Assembly: GCA_016209495.1 (NCBI GenBank)
Contig: JACQVX010000053.1
Location: forward strand, 1 to 44,348
Direction: 5' to 3'
Source: Planctomycetota bacterium
GTDB taxonomy: Bacteria > Planctomycetota > JACQVX01
DNA length: 44,348 nucleotides
The notes beneath the pieces were generated by a model that worked only from the letters and a program-made list of their open reading frames with translations, was not told the origin of the DNA and searched no databases. The position numbers and the translations under genes are program-made. This document shows positions 8,072-15,498 of the stretch, piece by piece (position 1 is the first letter of the stretch; every line of letters starts with the position of its first letter).

Positions 8072-8779
8072 ATGCGAAGCGTCCGCATCCAGCGCGTCCT
8101 CCCCCTGCTCGTCTGCCTCCTCTCCCCGGCGGTCTGGGCTGGCCCCTGGGAGGAGGTCCGCCGCGAATCCGGAGTCACGGTATCGCGCAGGGAGGTGGAC
8201 GGGACCCCCATCGTCGCCTTCAAGGGCGAGGGTCTCATCGACGCCTCCCTGGAGAAGGTCCTCGGGGTCCTGGCGGACAACGAGCACCGCACCGAATGGG
8301 TGGACCGGCTGGCCCAGAGCGTGGTGCTGGAACGACCCTCCCCCTGGGAGTTCATCGTCTACCAGCGATTTGCCCTGCCCTTCCCCATGAGCGACCGCGA
8401 CTACGTCTATCGCGCCCGGGTCCACCGCGAGGAGGGGACGGGGCGGGTCCTGGTGGAGATGGCCTCGGAAGAGCACCCGGACGCCCCGGCCACCGCCGGG
8501 GTCCGGGCCCGGCTGCACCGGAGCGCCTACGCCCTGGAGTCGGTGGAGGGTGGCTCGCGGACCCGGGTGGAGGTGGAGATCCTCACCGATCCGAGAGGCT
8601 GGGTCCCGGCCTGGCTCGTGAACCTCATCCAGGAGAGCTGGCCCCTGAATACCCTCCAGGGGATCCGGGCCCAGGTCCAGAAGCCCTACGTGGAGGGCCT
8701 CTCGCTCCCCGAGGAGGGGCCGGACCGGACGGCCCAGAACCCCGCCCCGCCCGCCGCCACGAGTGCCGGGGACGGATAG
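8072..8779 (+). CDS. Exported START-domain (lipid-binding-type) protein
   Basis: A 235-residue protein with an N-terminal signal peptide (hydrophobic run VLPLLVCLLSPAVWAG) and a START/SRPBCC helix-grip fold. Visible elements are WEEVRRESGVTVSRREV, AFKGEGLIDASLEKVLGVLAD, the strand pair with FPMSDRDYVYRA, and the C-terminal helix WLVNLIQESWPLNTLQGIRA. START proteins bind hydrophobic ligands, so a periplasmic lipid-binding or lipid-transfer role is likely. The C-terminal tail is Pro/Ala-rich. Its last 17 bases overlap the glycosyltransferase gene, so the two are probably cotranslated. Confidence 0.83.
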   Translation: MRSVRIQRVLPLLVCLLSPAVWAGPWEEVRRESGVTVSRREVDGTPIVAFKGEGLIDASLEKVLGVLADNEHRTEWVDRLAQSVVLERPSPWEFIVYQRFALPFPMSDRDYVYRARVHREEGTGRVLVEMASEEHPDAPATAGVRARLHRSAYALESVEGGSRTRVEVEILTDPRGWVPAWLVNLIQESWPLNTLQGIRAQVQKPYVEGLSLPEEGPDRTAQNPAPPAATSAGDG

Positions 8780-9842
8780 CGGAGATCTCGGGCCGCCTGC
8801 CGACACCGCGGTCCAACCCTCGCCGCGTTACTCCGTCGTCGTCCTCCACTGGAACGGCCTCGCCCACACGGAGCGCTGTCTCGCCTCGCTGGCGGCCCAG
8901 CGGTTCCGCGACTTCGAGACCATCGTGGTGGACAACGGCTCCACCGACGGCTCCCGGGGCCGGCTGCGGACCCTCTGCGCCGGTTGCGTCCGGCTCCTCT
9001 GCCTCGGCCGCAACCTGGGCACCACGGGCGGGAACAATGCGGGGCTCCGCCTGGCCCGCGGCGAATTCGTCGCCCGCCTCGACAACGATTGCGATGCCGA
9101 CGCGGGGTGGCTCGAGGCCCTGGACGCCGATGTGACCGCGGCCCCCCGACAGGTGGGGATGTGGGCCAGCAGGGTCATGGTGGACGCCCACCGGGGGGTG
9201 TTCGACTCCGTGGGCCTTCTCGTCTACCCGGACGGCACGGGTCGGCCCCGCGGCTGGCTGGAGCCGGACCGAGGCCAGTACGACGCCTCGGCCGAGATCC
9301 TGGCCCCCAGCGGCTGCGCGGCCCTCTACCGGAGGAGCATGCTGGAGGAGATAGGCCCGCTGGACGAACGCTACTTCGCCTGTCTCGACGACCTGGACCT
9401 CGGGCTCCGGGCCCAGACGTCCGGCTGGCGCTGCCGCTACGTCCCCGGGGCTCGGGTCTACCACGTGAAGGGCGCCACCTTCGGACGCCACACCCTGCGC
9501 AAGGGCTTCCTGGTGGAGAGAAACCGGGTCTACAACGCGGTGAAGCACCTCCCCACCCGATGGCTCCTGACCAGCCCCTGCCACGTCCTCGCCCGCTACC
9601 TCGCCCAGGGCTGGGCGGCCCTTGGCTACCGGGGCCCCTGCAGCCAGTACAGGCGGCGGTATTCGTGGTTGCAACTCGCCCTCACGGTCTGGGAGGCATG
9701 GGCGGCGGCCCTGGATGGCCTTCCACCGGCGCTGCGCGAGCGACGGCGCCTGCGGGCGCTCCGACGGCTGGGCCCCCGCGAGTGGGCCGGGCTCCTGGCC
9801 CGCCATCGCCTCCCGCTGGGACACGTCCTCGTCCGGGACTGA
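8763..9842 (+). CDS. Family 2 glycosyltransferase (rhamnosyltransferase-like)
   Basis: A 359-residue GT-A-fold enzyme transferring a sugar from an NDP donor onto an envelope glycan or lipid. It has YSVVVLHWNGLAHTERCLAS at the N-terminus, VVDNGSTDGS, the gap-free NLGTTGGNNAGL stretch, and the metal-binding region ARLDNDCDAD. GPLDERYFACLDDLDLGLRA carries the acceptor-side acidic motif common in WbbL-like rhamnosyltransferases. No transmembrane segment is obvious. The GTG at 8763 is used as start; it lies inside the end of the START gene. The pair may act on a cell-surface lipid or polysaccharide. Confidence 0.88.
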   Translation: MPGTDSGDLGPPADTAVQPSPRYSVVVLHWNGLAHTERCLASLAAQRFRDFETIVVDNGSTDGSRGRLRTLCAGCVRLLCLGRNLGTTGGNNAGLRLARGEFVARLDNDCDADAGWLEALDADVTAAPRQVGMWASRVMVDAHRGVFDSVGLLVYPDGTGRPRGWLEPDRGQYDASAEILAPSGCAALYRRSMLEEIGPLDERYFACLDDLDLGLRAQTSGWRCRYVPGARVYHVKGATFGRHTLRKGFLVERNRVYNAVKHLPTRWLLTSPCHVLARYLAQGWAALGYRGPCSQYRRRYSWLQLALTVWEAWAAALDGLPPALRERRRLRALRRLGPREWAGLLARHRLPLGHVLVRD

Positions 9843-10103
9843 TTCGCAACCAGACGGTGCTCGTCGTGGCGCACGACAAGGCGTCGGCGCCGCCACGCGC
9901 CGCCCCCTCCAGGCGTGGGCGATGGACCCGATCTACCTCCAGCCGCTCGGCGCCGACGCTCGAACCATGGCCGACCTGGGGTCGCACGGGATCTCGGGGC
10001 GCGACCCGGGGGCGGCCCTGCGCTGGGCTCGCCTCTTCGCCCGGCGGCGAGGCCACCGATGTCTGGCCCCTCGCCGGTGGCAGCAACGAAGACGCGACGG
10101 CGG
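9843..10103. other. Convergent intergenic region with hairpin and a doubtful small ORF
   Basis: This 261-base gap separates the glycosyltransferase from the minus-strand MBL gene. A 6-bp perfect hairpin (GTCGTG 9863-9868, CACGAC 9872-9877) may terminate transcription, although no T tract follows. An ORF from ATG 9922 to 10107 (61 codons, GC-rich third positions) overlaps the MBL stop by four bases. It lacks a clear ribosome site and recognisable motifs, and is Arg-rich at its end. I do not call it a gene. Confidence 0.3.
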
Positions 10104-10991
10104 CTAGAGGTCCAGGCTCGACCCCTCTCGGGCCCCGAAGCACTCCACGCGGCTCCCCAGCTCCCGGAGCCGGTTCTGGGCGTAGCTCACCATCCCATCC
10201 ACGAAGGCGTCGTCGTGGTAGGGGTCGTGGTGGTAGACCGCGTAGCGAACGACGGCGGCGGCGTGGGCCGCGGCGAGGGTGTCGTCGATGGAGGAGTGGC
10301 CCCAGTGGACATGGGTGCGGTACTCCTCCTCGGTGTACTGGCTATCGCAGACGAAGAGGTCAGCCCCCCGGGCGAACTCCACCAGGGCGCGGTCCAGACC
10401 CTGGACGTAGCTCCGCTGGTCATCCGGGATCTCGCCCTTTATGGACCGGATGGTCTTGTGGAAGGGCTCGTGGTCGCTGCAGTAGACCAGGGTGCGCCCG
10501 CCGTGGCGCACCCGGAAGCCGAGGGCGAGGCCGGGGTGATTCAGGTAGATGGTGTCCACCCGCGAATTGCCGATGCTCACCGTCTGTCCAGACATCTCCA
10601 CGAAGGACAGTTCGGAGGCCATGTCCCCGAGGTTCACTGGGAAGTAGTCCTGCTTCATCTGCCCCTGGATGAGCTGGTAGAAGTCCGTGTCCACGCCGCT
10701 GGAGCCGTAGAGGGCGAAGCGATTCCCCTTGAGGTAGGCGGGGATGAAAAAGGGGAAACCCTGGATGTGATCCCAATGGGTGTGGCCGATGAAGATATGG
10801 GCCGTGATGGGGCGGCCCGACGCCTCCTTCATCAGGTGCTGACCCAGGGGCCGGATACCGGTGCCCGCGTCCAGGACGATCAGGTCCTGCTCGCAACGCA
10901 CCTCGACACAGGAGGTGTTGCCCCCGTACTTGTTGGTGCCCTCCCCGGGGGTCGCGATGGAACCACGGGTGCCCCAGAAGCGCACTCGCAT
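10104..10991 (-). CDS. Metallo-beta-lactamase-fold hydrolase coupled to a receiver protein
   Basis: A 295-residue MBL-fold protein opening with FWGTRGSIATPGEG and YGGNTSCVEV, with the zinc-binding HTHWDH at residues 70-75. Later metal ligands appear at YLNHPGLALGF, CDSQYTEEEY and HHDPYHDD. The opening is typical of the phosphodiesterase/RNase Z-like branch of the superfamily, so a cyclic nucleotide or phosphodiester substrate is plausible but unproven. The start ATG overlaps the stop of the CheY-like gene as TGATG, making the receiver a likely regulatory partner. A paralogue with identical motif spacing is at 18069-18980. Confidence 0.88.
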   Translation of the reverse strand: MRVRFWGTRGSIATPGEGTNKYGGNTSCVEVRCEQDLIVLDAGTGIRPLGQHLMKEASGRPITAHIFIGHTHWDHIQGFPFFIPAYLKGNRFALYGSSGVDTDFYQLIQGQMKQDYFPVNLGDMASELSFVEMSGQTVSIGNSRVDTIYLNHPGLALGFRVRHGGRTLVYCSDHEPFHKTIRSIKGEIPDDQRSYVQGLDRALVEFARGADLFVCDSQYTEEEYRTHVHWGHSSIDDTLAAAHAAAVVRYAVYHHDPYHDDAFVDGMVSYAQNRLRELGSRVECFGAREGSSLDL

Positions 10992-11362
10992 CAGCCCACG
11001 TGATCCTTCACGGCCTTCAGGAGACTAGCCATCTCGAAGGGCTTCACCAGGTACGCCGCGGCCCCGAGCTCCGTCGCCTTCTTCACGTCCGCCGGGTAGC
11101 TCTTGGCGCTTACCACGACGACACGCACCCGCGAGAGGGCCGGGTCGTCGCGCACGTCCTGGAGGATGGAGAAGCCGTGGCGGCCCGGAAGCATGATGTC
11201 GAGGATCACGCCGTCGGGAGGGTTGCGCCGGAGGGACTCGATGGCCTCGGCCCCGGTGCGAGCCACCGCCACCACATAGCCCTTGGCCCTCAGACTCATC
11301 TCCAGGGCCAGGGCGATTCCCGGGTCATCTTCGGCGATCAAGATCCGAGGCCCCTGGGCCAT
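10991..11362 (-). CDS. Stand-alone CheY-like response regulator
   Basis: A 123-residue protein consisting only of a receiver domain. ILIAEDDPG supplies the acidic pocket, GVILDIMLPGRHG contains the phosphoacceptor Asp, VVVSAKS the conserved Ser/Thr-type switch position and LVKPFEM the conserved Lys. There is no output domain, so it must act through a partner. The best candidate is the MBL hydrolase encoded immediately downstream with a one-base overlap. No histidine kinase is adjacent. Confidence 0.92.
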   Translation of the reverse strand: MAQGPRILIAEDDPGIALALEMSLRAKGYVVAVARTGAEAIESLRRNPPDGVILDIMLPGRHGFSILQDVRDDPALSRVRVVVVSAKSYPADVKKATELGAAAYLVKPFEMASLLKAVKDHVG

Positions 11363-11397
11363 CCCGTCCAGGTCTCCTGGGACAAGTACTTATGCCC

Positions 11398-11426
11398 TTT
11401 ATCGGCAAGAGACTCCGCGACATCAA
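11398..11426 (-). promoter_or_regulatory. Candidate promoter for the receiver-MBL operon
   Basis: On the minus strand TTGATG (11426-11421) and GATAAA (11403-11398) are 17 bases apart, placing the start about 30 bases before the ATG at 11362. The match is moderate. Confidence 0.33.
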
Positions 11427-11485
11427 GCGAATTGTCGGCACAGTCCCACCCATGCCGAGCGCCGTGGTCCAGGGCGTATCCATAC

Positions 11486-11524
11486 ATATAGCTATATTTT
11501 AGCATCCTGTACACAATATATTGT
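11486..11524. promoter_or_regulatory. AT-rich block with two perfect 12-bp palindromes upstream of ssb
   Basis: ATATAGCTATAT (11486-11497) and ACAATATATTGT (11513-11524) are both exact palindromes, 15 bases apart, in a 50-base AT-rich island within very GC-rich DNA. The island lies between the divergent receiver and ssb genes and may hold operators, AT-rich -10 elements or an easily melted site. Which gene it controls is not clear. Confidence 0.5.
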
Positions 11525-11617
11525 AGTTTTCGCTGGATCCAGGAGTGGGCCCGGGTTCTAATCCCCCCCAGCTTCGGCGGCGCGTGACGCCCGCCGCGCG
11601 TGAGACAGGAGGGAGAG

Positions 11618-12118
11618 ATGGCGAGCTTCAACAAGGTCTTCCTCATGGGCAATCTGACCCGTGACCCGGAACTCCGCTACCTGGACAGCGGGACGGCCGT
11701 GGCCAAGTTCGGTCTCGCGGTCAACCGCAACTTCAAGGGCCGGGACGGAGCCATGAAGGAGGAGACGACCTTCGTCGACGTGACCCTGTGGGGACGACAG
11801 GCGGAGGTGGCGAGCCAGCACCTGGCCAAAGGGAGGCCGCTGTTCGTCGAGGGGCGGCTTCGGCTGGACCAGTGGACCGCCCAGGACGGAACCAAGCGCA
11901 GCCGACTGGAGGTCGTGGGCGAGGGCTTCCAGTTCATCGGCCCCCGCCCCGAGGGCGCGGCGGTCCGGCCGGTCCCGGTCCCGGCCATGGCAGGGGCCCG
12001 CAATGACAACGGGCACGGCGGCGACGGCGCCTCCGGCTCGACCTACGAGGAGGCCATTGCCCCCTCCACCGATCTGGGTTCGCAGATGGGCCTGGCCGGG
12101 GAGGAAATACCCTTCTGA
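11618..12118 (+). CDS. ssb: Single-stranded DNA-binding protein
   Basis: A 166-residue SSB. The OB-fold begins MASFNKVFLMGNLTRDPELR, continues with VAKFGLAVNRNFK and VDVTLWGRQAE, and ends near residue 110 (FIGPRP). A Gly/Ala/Pro-rich linker leads to the C-terminal tip GEEIPF, the acidic-Ile-Pro-Phe tail that recruits replication and repair enzymes. The ATG at 11618 has GGAGGGA a few bases upstream and was preferred to an in-frame GTG at 11600. The gene stands alone, with an AT-rich upstream region and a strong hairpin downstream. Confidence 0.96.
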   Translation: MASFNKVFLMGNLTRDPELRYLDSGTAVAKFGLAVNRNFKGRDGAMKEETTFVDVTLWGRQAEVASQHLAKGRPLFVEGRLRLDQWTAQDGTKRSRLEVVGEGFQFIGPRPEGAAVRPVPVPAMAGARNDNGHGGDGASGSTYEEAIAPSTDLGSQMGLAGEEIPF

Positions 12119-12183
12119 GCGGGTGCTGCCCCCGGGGGATCTCGCGATTGGGGCCCTATCCACCGGGGCGGCGCCTGTAGGAT

Positions 12184-12223
12184 TCGCGTCGCGGGATGCC
12201 CATCCGGGTGTCCCGCGACGCGA
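12184..12223 (+). terminator. Strong hairpin downstream of ssb, probable terminator
   Basis: A perfect 13-base stem (12184-12196 with 12211-12223) encloses a 14-base loop that can itself form a CCC/GGG pair. A short TTTCTC follows after seven bases. It lies 66 bases after the ssb stop, so intrinsic or Rho-assisted termination is likely. Confidence 0.55.
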
Positions 12224-12285
12224 GGTCCGGTTTCTCGGGGGGGGAACGTCGAAGGTCCCCCTCGGGTCCCCCTTCCTGTCTGGCC

Positions 12286-12315
12286 TTGTGGCCACCCCCG
12301 TCCCCGGCCTATCCT
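12286..12315 (+). promoter_or_regulatory. Candidate promoter for the phosphotransferase-like gene
   Basis: TTGTGG (12286-12291) and TATCCT (12310-12315) are 18 bases apart. The start would be near 12322, almost at the ATG at 12328, so the transcript would be close to leaderless. Confidence 0.35.
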
Positions 12316-12327
12316 GACCAGGCCTTG

Positions 12328-14901
12328 ATGCCTTGCACGATCGCCCTGGGCCGGAACGGCGAGCCCCCTTCCGTCGCGACGGTGGGGGCCAAGGCGGCGG
12401 CCGTGTCTCGTCTCGCCCCCCATCTGCCGGTCCCCGAGGGATTCGCCATCACGGTGAGGGCCTTCGAGCGATACCACGGCTTGAAGCCGGTCCGGGAGGT
12501 CGTGGCCGGCGTCCTGGTGGACACGGACCGCCACCGGGACGGGGCCTGGGAGCGCCTGCGGGCCTGTTTCCTCGCCACGCCGCTGCCCGCGGGACTGGAC
12601 GGGGAGCTAGCCCGCGCGGCCCGGGCATTGGGCACGGGCCTCCTGGCGGTGCGCTCCTCCGCCGTCGAGGAAGACGGGGAGGGCCGCAGTGCCGCGGGCC
12701 TCATGACCAGCGTCCTGGGGGTCGCCCCCGAGGACCTGGGACGCGCCCTGCGCGAGGTCTGGGCCTCCTGCTTCCTCCCGCGGGCCATGGCCTACCGCCG
12801 CCGTGGCTGCGAGCGCTCCCTGCCGCGGCCCGGGGCCCTGGTCCAGCGCCTGGTGGCGGCCCGCGCCGCGGGGGTCTGCTTCACCCTGGACCCCGCGAAC
12901 GGCGACCCCGAGCGCTTCGTGGTGGAGGCCCTCCCGGGCCTGGGTGGCCCGGCGGCGGGGGGGGACCTCACCCCGGACCGCTTCGTCCTCGACCGGGTCA
13001 CGGGGCTGGTGCTGGAGCGCCGGCTGGTCGAGAAGCCCTGGTGCCTCTGGGCCGGCGCCGCCGAGGTGTCGCGCCGGGACCTCGCCGGCGAGGAGAGGAC
13101 CCGGGCCTCCCTCGCGGAATCGGACCTGGCGGCCGTGGGTCGGCTGGCGGCCAGGGTGGAGCGGCGATGGGGGCGCCCCGTGGACCTGGAGTGGGCCCTG
13201 GAGGGGGAGAAGGTCTGGCTCCTGCAGGCACGGCCCGTGACGGGGGTACGGGTGCGGCCCGGCCCCGCACCGGAACGCTGGACCCGGGCCAACGCCCAGG
13301 AGGCGCTCCCCGAGCCGGTCACCCCCATGACCTGGAGCCTGCTCGTGCCACCGGTGGAGGCGGGGCGCAGGGCCGCCTTCCGGGCCCTGGGGCTGCAGGA
13401 CCCCCCGGGGCGCTACCTGGAGCTCTTCCGGGGACGGCCCTATTTCAACCTCACCTACTTCCGCGCCGTCGCGGCCCAGCTCCCGGGCTTCTCCGACGAG
13501 ATGTTCGAGACCCTCATCTTCGGGGAGGACCCCGGCGAAGACGTCCGGTTCCTGGCCCCGTCGCTGCGGCCCGGCTACCTCCGGCTCCTGGGGCTCGCCG
13601 TGGTCCACGGCCTCCTGGCGCCCCGACGTGTCCGGAGGTTCCTGGCGGGCTTCGAGAAGGAACTGCGTCGCCGCGAGGCGCTGCCGACCGGGCGGCTGGA
13701 TGGCCTCATGGAGCTGGCGGAGCAGGCCCTCCGTGTGCACGTCCTGGGGACCGCCGTGGCCGCGGGCGCCTACCTCGTCCTCGACGCAGCGCTCCGGCGC
13801 TGGGCGGCTGACACGGGTCTAAGGGCCGCGGCCCTGCTGACCGGGACCGGAGGCTTCGAGAGCACCCGGGTGAGCGAGGCCCTCTGGGACCTGGGCAGGG
13901 CCTGCCGGGCGGACCCGGAGGCCATGCAGGCGGTCCTCGACGGTCCCACGCGTCCCCTCCTCGACGGTCTGCCGGAGTCTCACCCCTTCCGCGCCGCATT
14001 CCGCTCCTTCCTCGCGACCTACGGCCACCGCGCCGCCGGGGAGGCGGAGCTGGCCACGCCCCGCTGGTCCGAGGACCCCCGCGTCCCCCTGGCGGCCGTG
14101 GCCCGCTACCGGACGTCCGGACCCGAGGCGGACCCGCGCCGACGGGCCACCCTCGCGGGAGAGGCGGCCTGGCGGCAGGCGCACGCGGCGGCCCGGGTCG
14201 CCGGGGGGACGCGGGGCGTCCTCCTCCTGGGACTCGTCCGCGTGGCCCGCTCCCTCATGCCCCTCAGGGAGGACGTGAAGTTCCATGCCCTGCGTGCCCT
14301 GGCCGCCGTGCGGCGGGTGCTCCTGGAAGAGGGCGACCGCCTGGCGACTCGCGGCCTCCTGGCACGCCCCGACGACGTCTTCTACCTGGAGCTCCCCGAG
14401 CTGGCCGCCGACGGCGTGGATCTGGCGCGGCTCGTGACGCCGCGGCGGGCTCGAAGGGAGGAGGAGCGAAGGGAGGAGCCGCCCCCGCTGCGGGTCCTCC
14501 CGGGGACGGCGGGCGCCCCCGCCAACGCCTCCCCCACGGCGCTCTGCGTTCCGGGCAGCATCCTCGTCGGCCTGGGCGCCTCGGCGGGCCGCTACTCGGG
14601 ACGCGTCCGGGTCTGTCACGAGGTGTGCGAGGCCGCCCTCCTGGAACCCGGGGAGGTCCTGGTGGCACCGCAGGCCGACCCGGGCTGGACGCCGGCCTTC
14701 GCCGTGGCGGGGGCGGTGGTGCTGGACGTGGGGGGGGTCCTCTCCCACGCCGCGGTCATCGCCCGTGAGCTGGGCGTTCCCTGCGTGGTAGGAACCCGAC
14801 ACGCCTGCCGGGCACTCCGCACGGGAGATCGGGTCGAGGTGGACGGGGCGCGAGGGCGAGTCCGCACGGGTAGCGCGAGCGCGGCGACTCCGCTACCATG
14901 A
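12328..14901 (+). CDS. PEP-synthase-like dikinase of the rifampicin-phosphotransferase architecture
   Basis: An 857-residue, three-part protein. The N-terminal PEP/PPDK ATP-grasp domain (GAKAAAVSRLAP, VRSSAVEEDGEGRSAAGLM, WALEGEKVWLLQARPVTG) is followed by a middle region starting RWTRANAQEALPEPVTPMTW. The C-terminal phosphohistidine swivel domain (VGLGASAGRYSGRVRV, then GGVLSHAAVIARELGVPCVV) has its catalytic His at residue 807. There is no pyruvate-binding TIM barrel, so it is not a true PEP synthase. Length and domain order fit rifampicin phosphotransferases, which move the ATP beta-phosphate via His to a small molecule. The acceptor here is unknown. The ATG at 12328 was chosen because residues before it do not resemble the family. 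Confidence 0.85.
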   Translation: MPCTIALGRNGEPPSVATVGAKAAAVSRLAPHLPVPEGFAITVRAFERYHGLKPVREVVAGVLVDTDRHRDGAWERLRACFLATPLPAGLDGELARAARALGTGLLAVRSSAVEEDGEGRSAAGLMTSVLGVAPEDLGRALREVWASCFLPRAMAYRRRGCERSLPRPGALVQRLVAARAAGVCFTLDPANGDPERFVVEALPGLGGPAAGGDLTPDRFVLDRVTGLVLERRLVEKPWCLWAGAAEVSRRDLAGEERTRASLAESDLAAVGRLAARVERRWGRPVDLEWALEGEKVWLLQARPVTGVRVRPGPAPERWTRANAQEALPEPVTPMTWSLLVPPVEAGRRAAFRALGLQDPPGRYLELFRGRPYFNLTYFRAVAAQLPGFSDEMFETLIFGEDPGEDVRFLAPSLRPGYLRLLGLAVVHGLLAPRRVRRFLAGFEKELRRREALPTGRLDGLMELAEQALRVHVLGTAVAAGAYLVLDAALRRWAADTGLRAAALLTGTGGFESTRVSEALWDLGRACRADPEAMQAVLDGPTRPLLDGLPESHPFRAAFRSFLATYGHRAAGEAELATPRWSEDPRVPLAAVARYRTSGPEADPRRRATLAGEAAWRQAHAAARVAGGTRGVLLLGLVRVARSLMPLREDVKFHALRALAAVRRVLLEEGDRLATRGLLARPDDVFYLELPELAADGVDLARLVTPRRARREEERREEPPPLRVLPGTAGAPANASPTALCVPGSILVGLGASAGRYSGRVRVCHEVCEAALLEPGEVLVAPQADPGWTPAFAVAGAVVLDVGGVLSHAAVIARELGVPCVVGTRHACRALRTGDRVEVDGARGRVRTGSASAATPLP

Positions 14902-14921
14902 GCGACCTGCGAGGTCCTCCT

Positions 14922-15419
14922 ATGAACGCTTTCGCGCGCCGGAAGGTGGTCGTCCTGGCGACGCTGGCTGCCGTGGCGCTGTCGCTTGCCCTGGCCCACG
15001 GTGCCCGCGGGGGCGACCCGGAGCCCGACCCGCCCGGTGAGGACCGGGAGATGCACCCCGAGGAGCTGGACGACCTCATGGAGGCCACGGGGAAGTACGT
15101 CAAGTCCACGACGGCGCTGCTCAAGGAGCGCCGCCATGCCGAGGCGGTCACCCAGTTCGAGCGGGCCGCCCGACTCGCGGCACAGGTGGCGCGCTTCGAG
15201 CCCCCCATCCACAAGGAGCGTATCGAGACCTGGCGGGCATGGGCGAGGGAGTACCCCAAGGAGGCGGAGCGATTCCTCGCCACCCTTCGCAAGGCCGCGG
15301 CGGGGGAAGTACGCACCGGCGAGGTCACCGCCGCCCAGGGTCGGCTCCTCAAGCACTGCAAGCGCTGCCACGACGAATTCCAGCCCGAAGAGGACGAGGA
15401 GGACGACGAGGATGATTGA
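14922..15419 (+). CDS. Cytochrome c' (class II c-type cytochrome)-like exported protein
   Basis: A 165-residue protein with a signal peptide (VVVLATLAAVALSLALAHGARG) and a helical body. A single heme-binding CKRCH at residues 146-150 lies in the C-terminal context HCKRCHDEF. The C-terminal position and the CHDEF context are characteristic of cytochromes c', four-helix bundles that bind NO or CO or shuttle electrons in the periplasm. A strongly acidic tail (EEDEEDDEDD) follows. The ATG at 14922 has GAGG upstream. The alternative ATG at 14898 overlaps the preceding stop (ATGA) but has no ribosome site. Confidence 0.75.
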   Translation: MNAFARRKVVVLATLAAVALSLALAHGARGGDPEPDPPGEDREMHPEELDDLMEATGKYVKSTTALLKERRHAEAVTQFERAARLAAQVARFEPPIHKERIETWRAWAREYPKEAERFLATLRKAAAGEVRTGEVTAAQGRLLKHCKRCHDEFQPEEDEEDDEDD

Positions 15420-15445
15420 CAGCCCGGGACCGGAGGCGGTAGCCT
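15416..15445 (+). promoter_or_regulatory. Candidate sigma-70 promoter for the dehydrogenase cluster
   Basis: A perfect TTGACA (15416-15421) overlaps the cytochrome stop codon and is 18 bases from TAGCCT (15440-15445). It would drive the dehydrogenase starting at 15499. Confidence 0.45.
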
Positions 15446-15498
15446 CCCGACCCCCCCGAGGGGAGTCGGGCCGAGCAGGAGGGAAGGGCGAGTCCACC

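Noticed and set aside
9922-10107. 61-codon ORF after the glycosyltransferase
   Set aside because: It overlaps the MBL stop, has no ribosome site and no recognisable motif; GC-rich third positions alone are weak evidence in this genome.
11551-11580. T-arm-like sequence GGGTTCTAATCCC upstream of ssb, resembling a tRNA or tmRNA 3' end
   Set aside because: Only three stem pairs form, position 57 is T instead of a purine, there is no matching acceptor or anticodon arm upstream, and the CCA region does not fit.
12328-14901. Phosphoenolpyruvate synthase
   Set aside because: The C-terminal TIM-barrel PEP/pyruvate domain is missing; the protein stops after the phosphohistidine domain.
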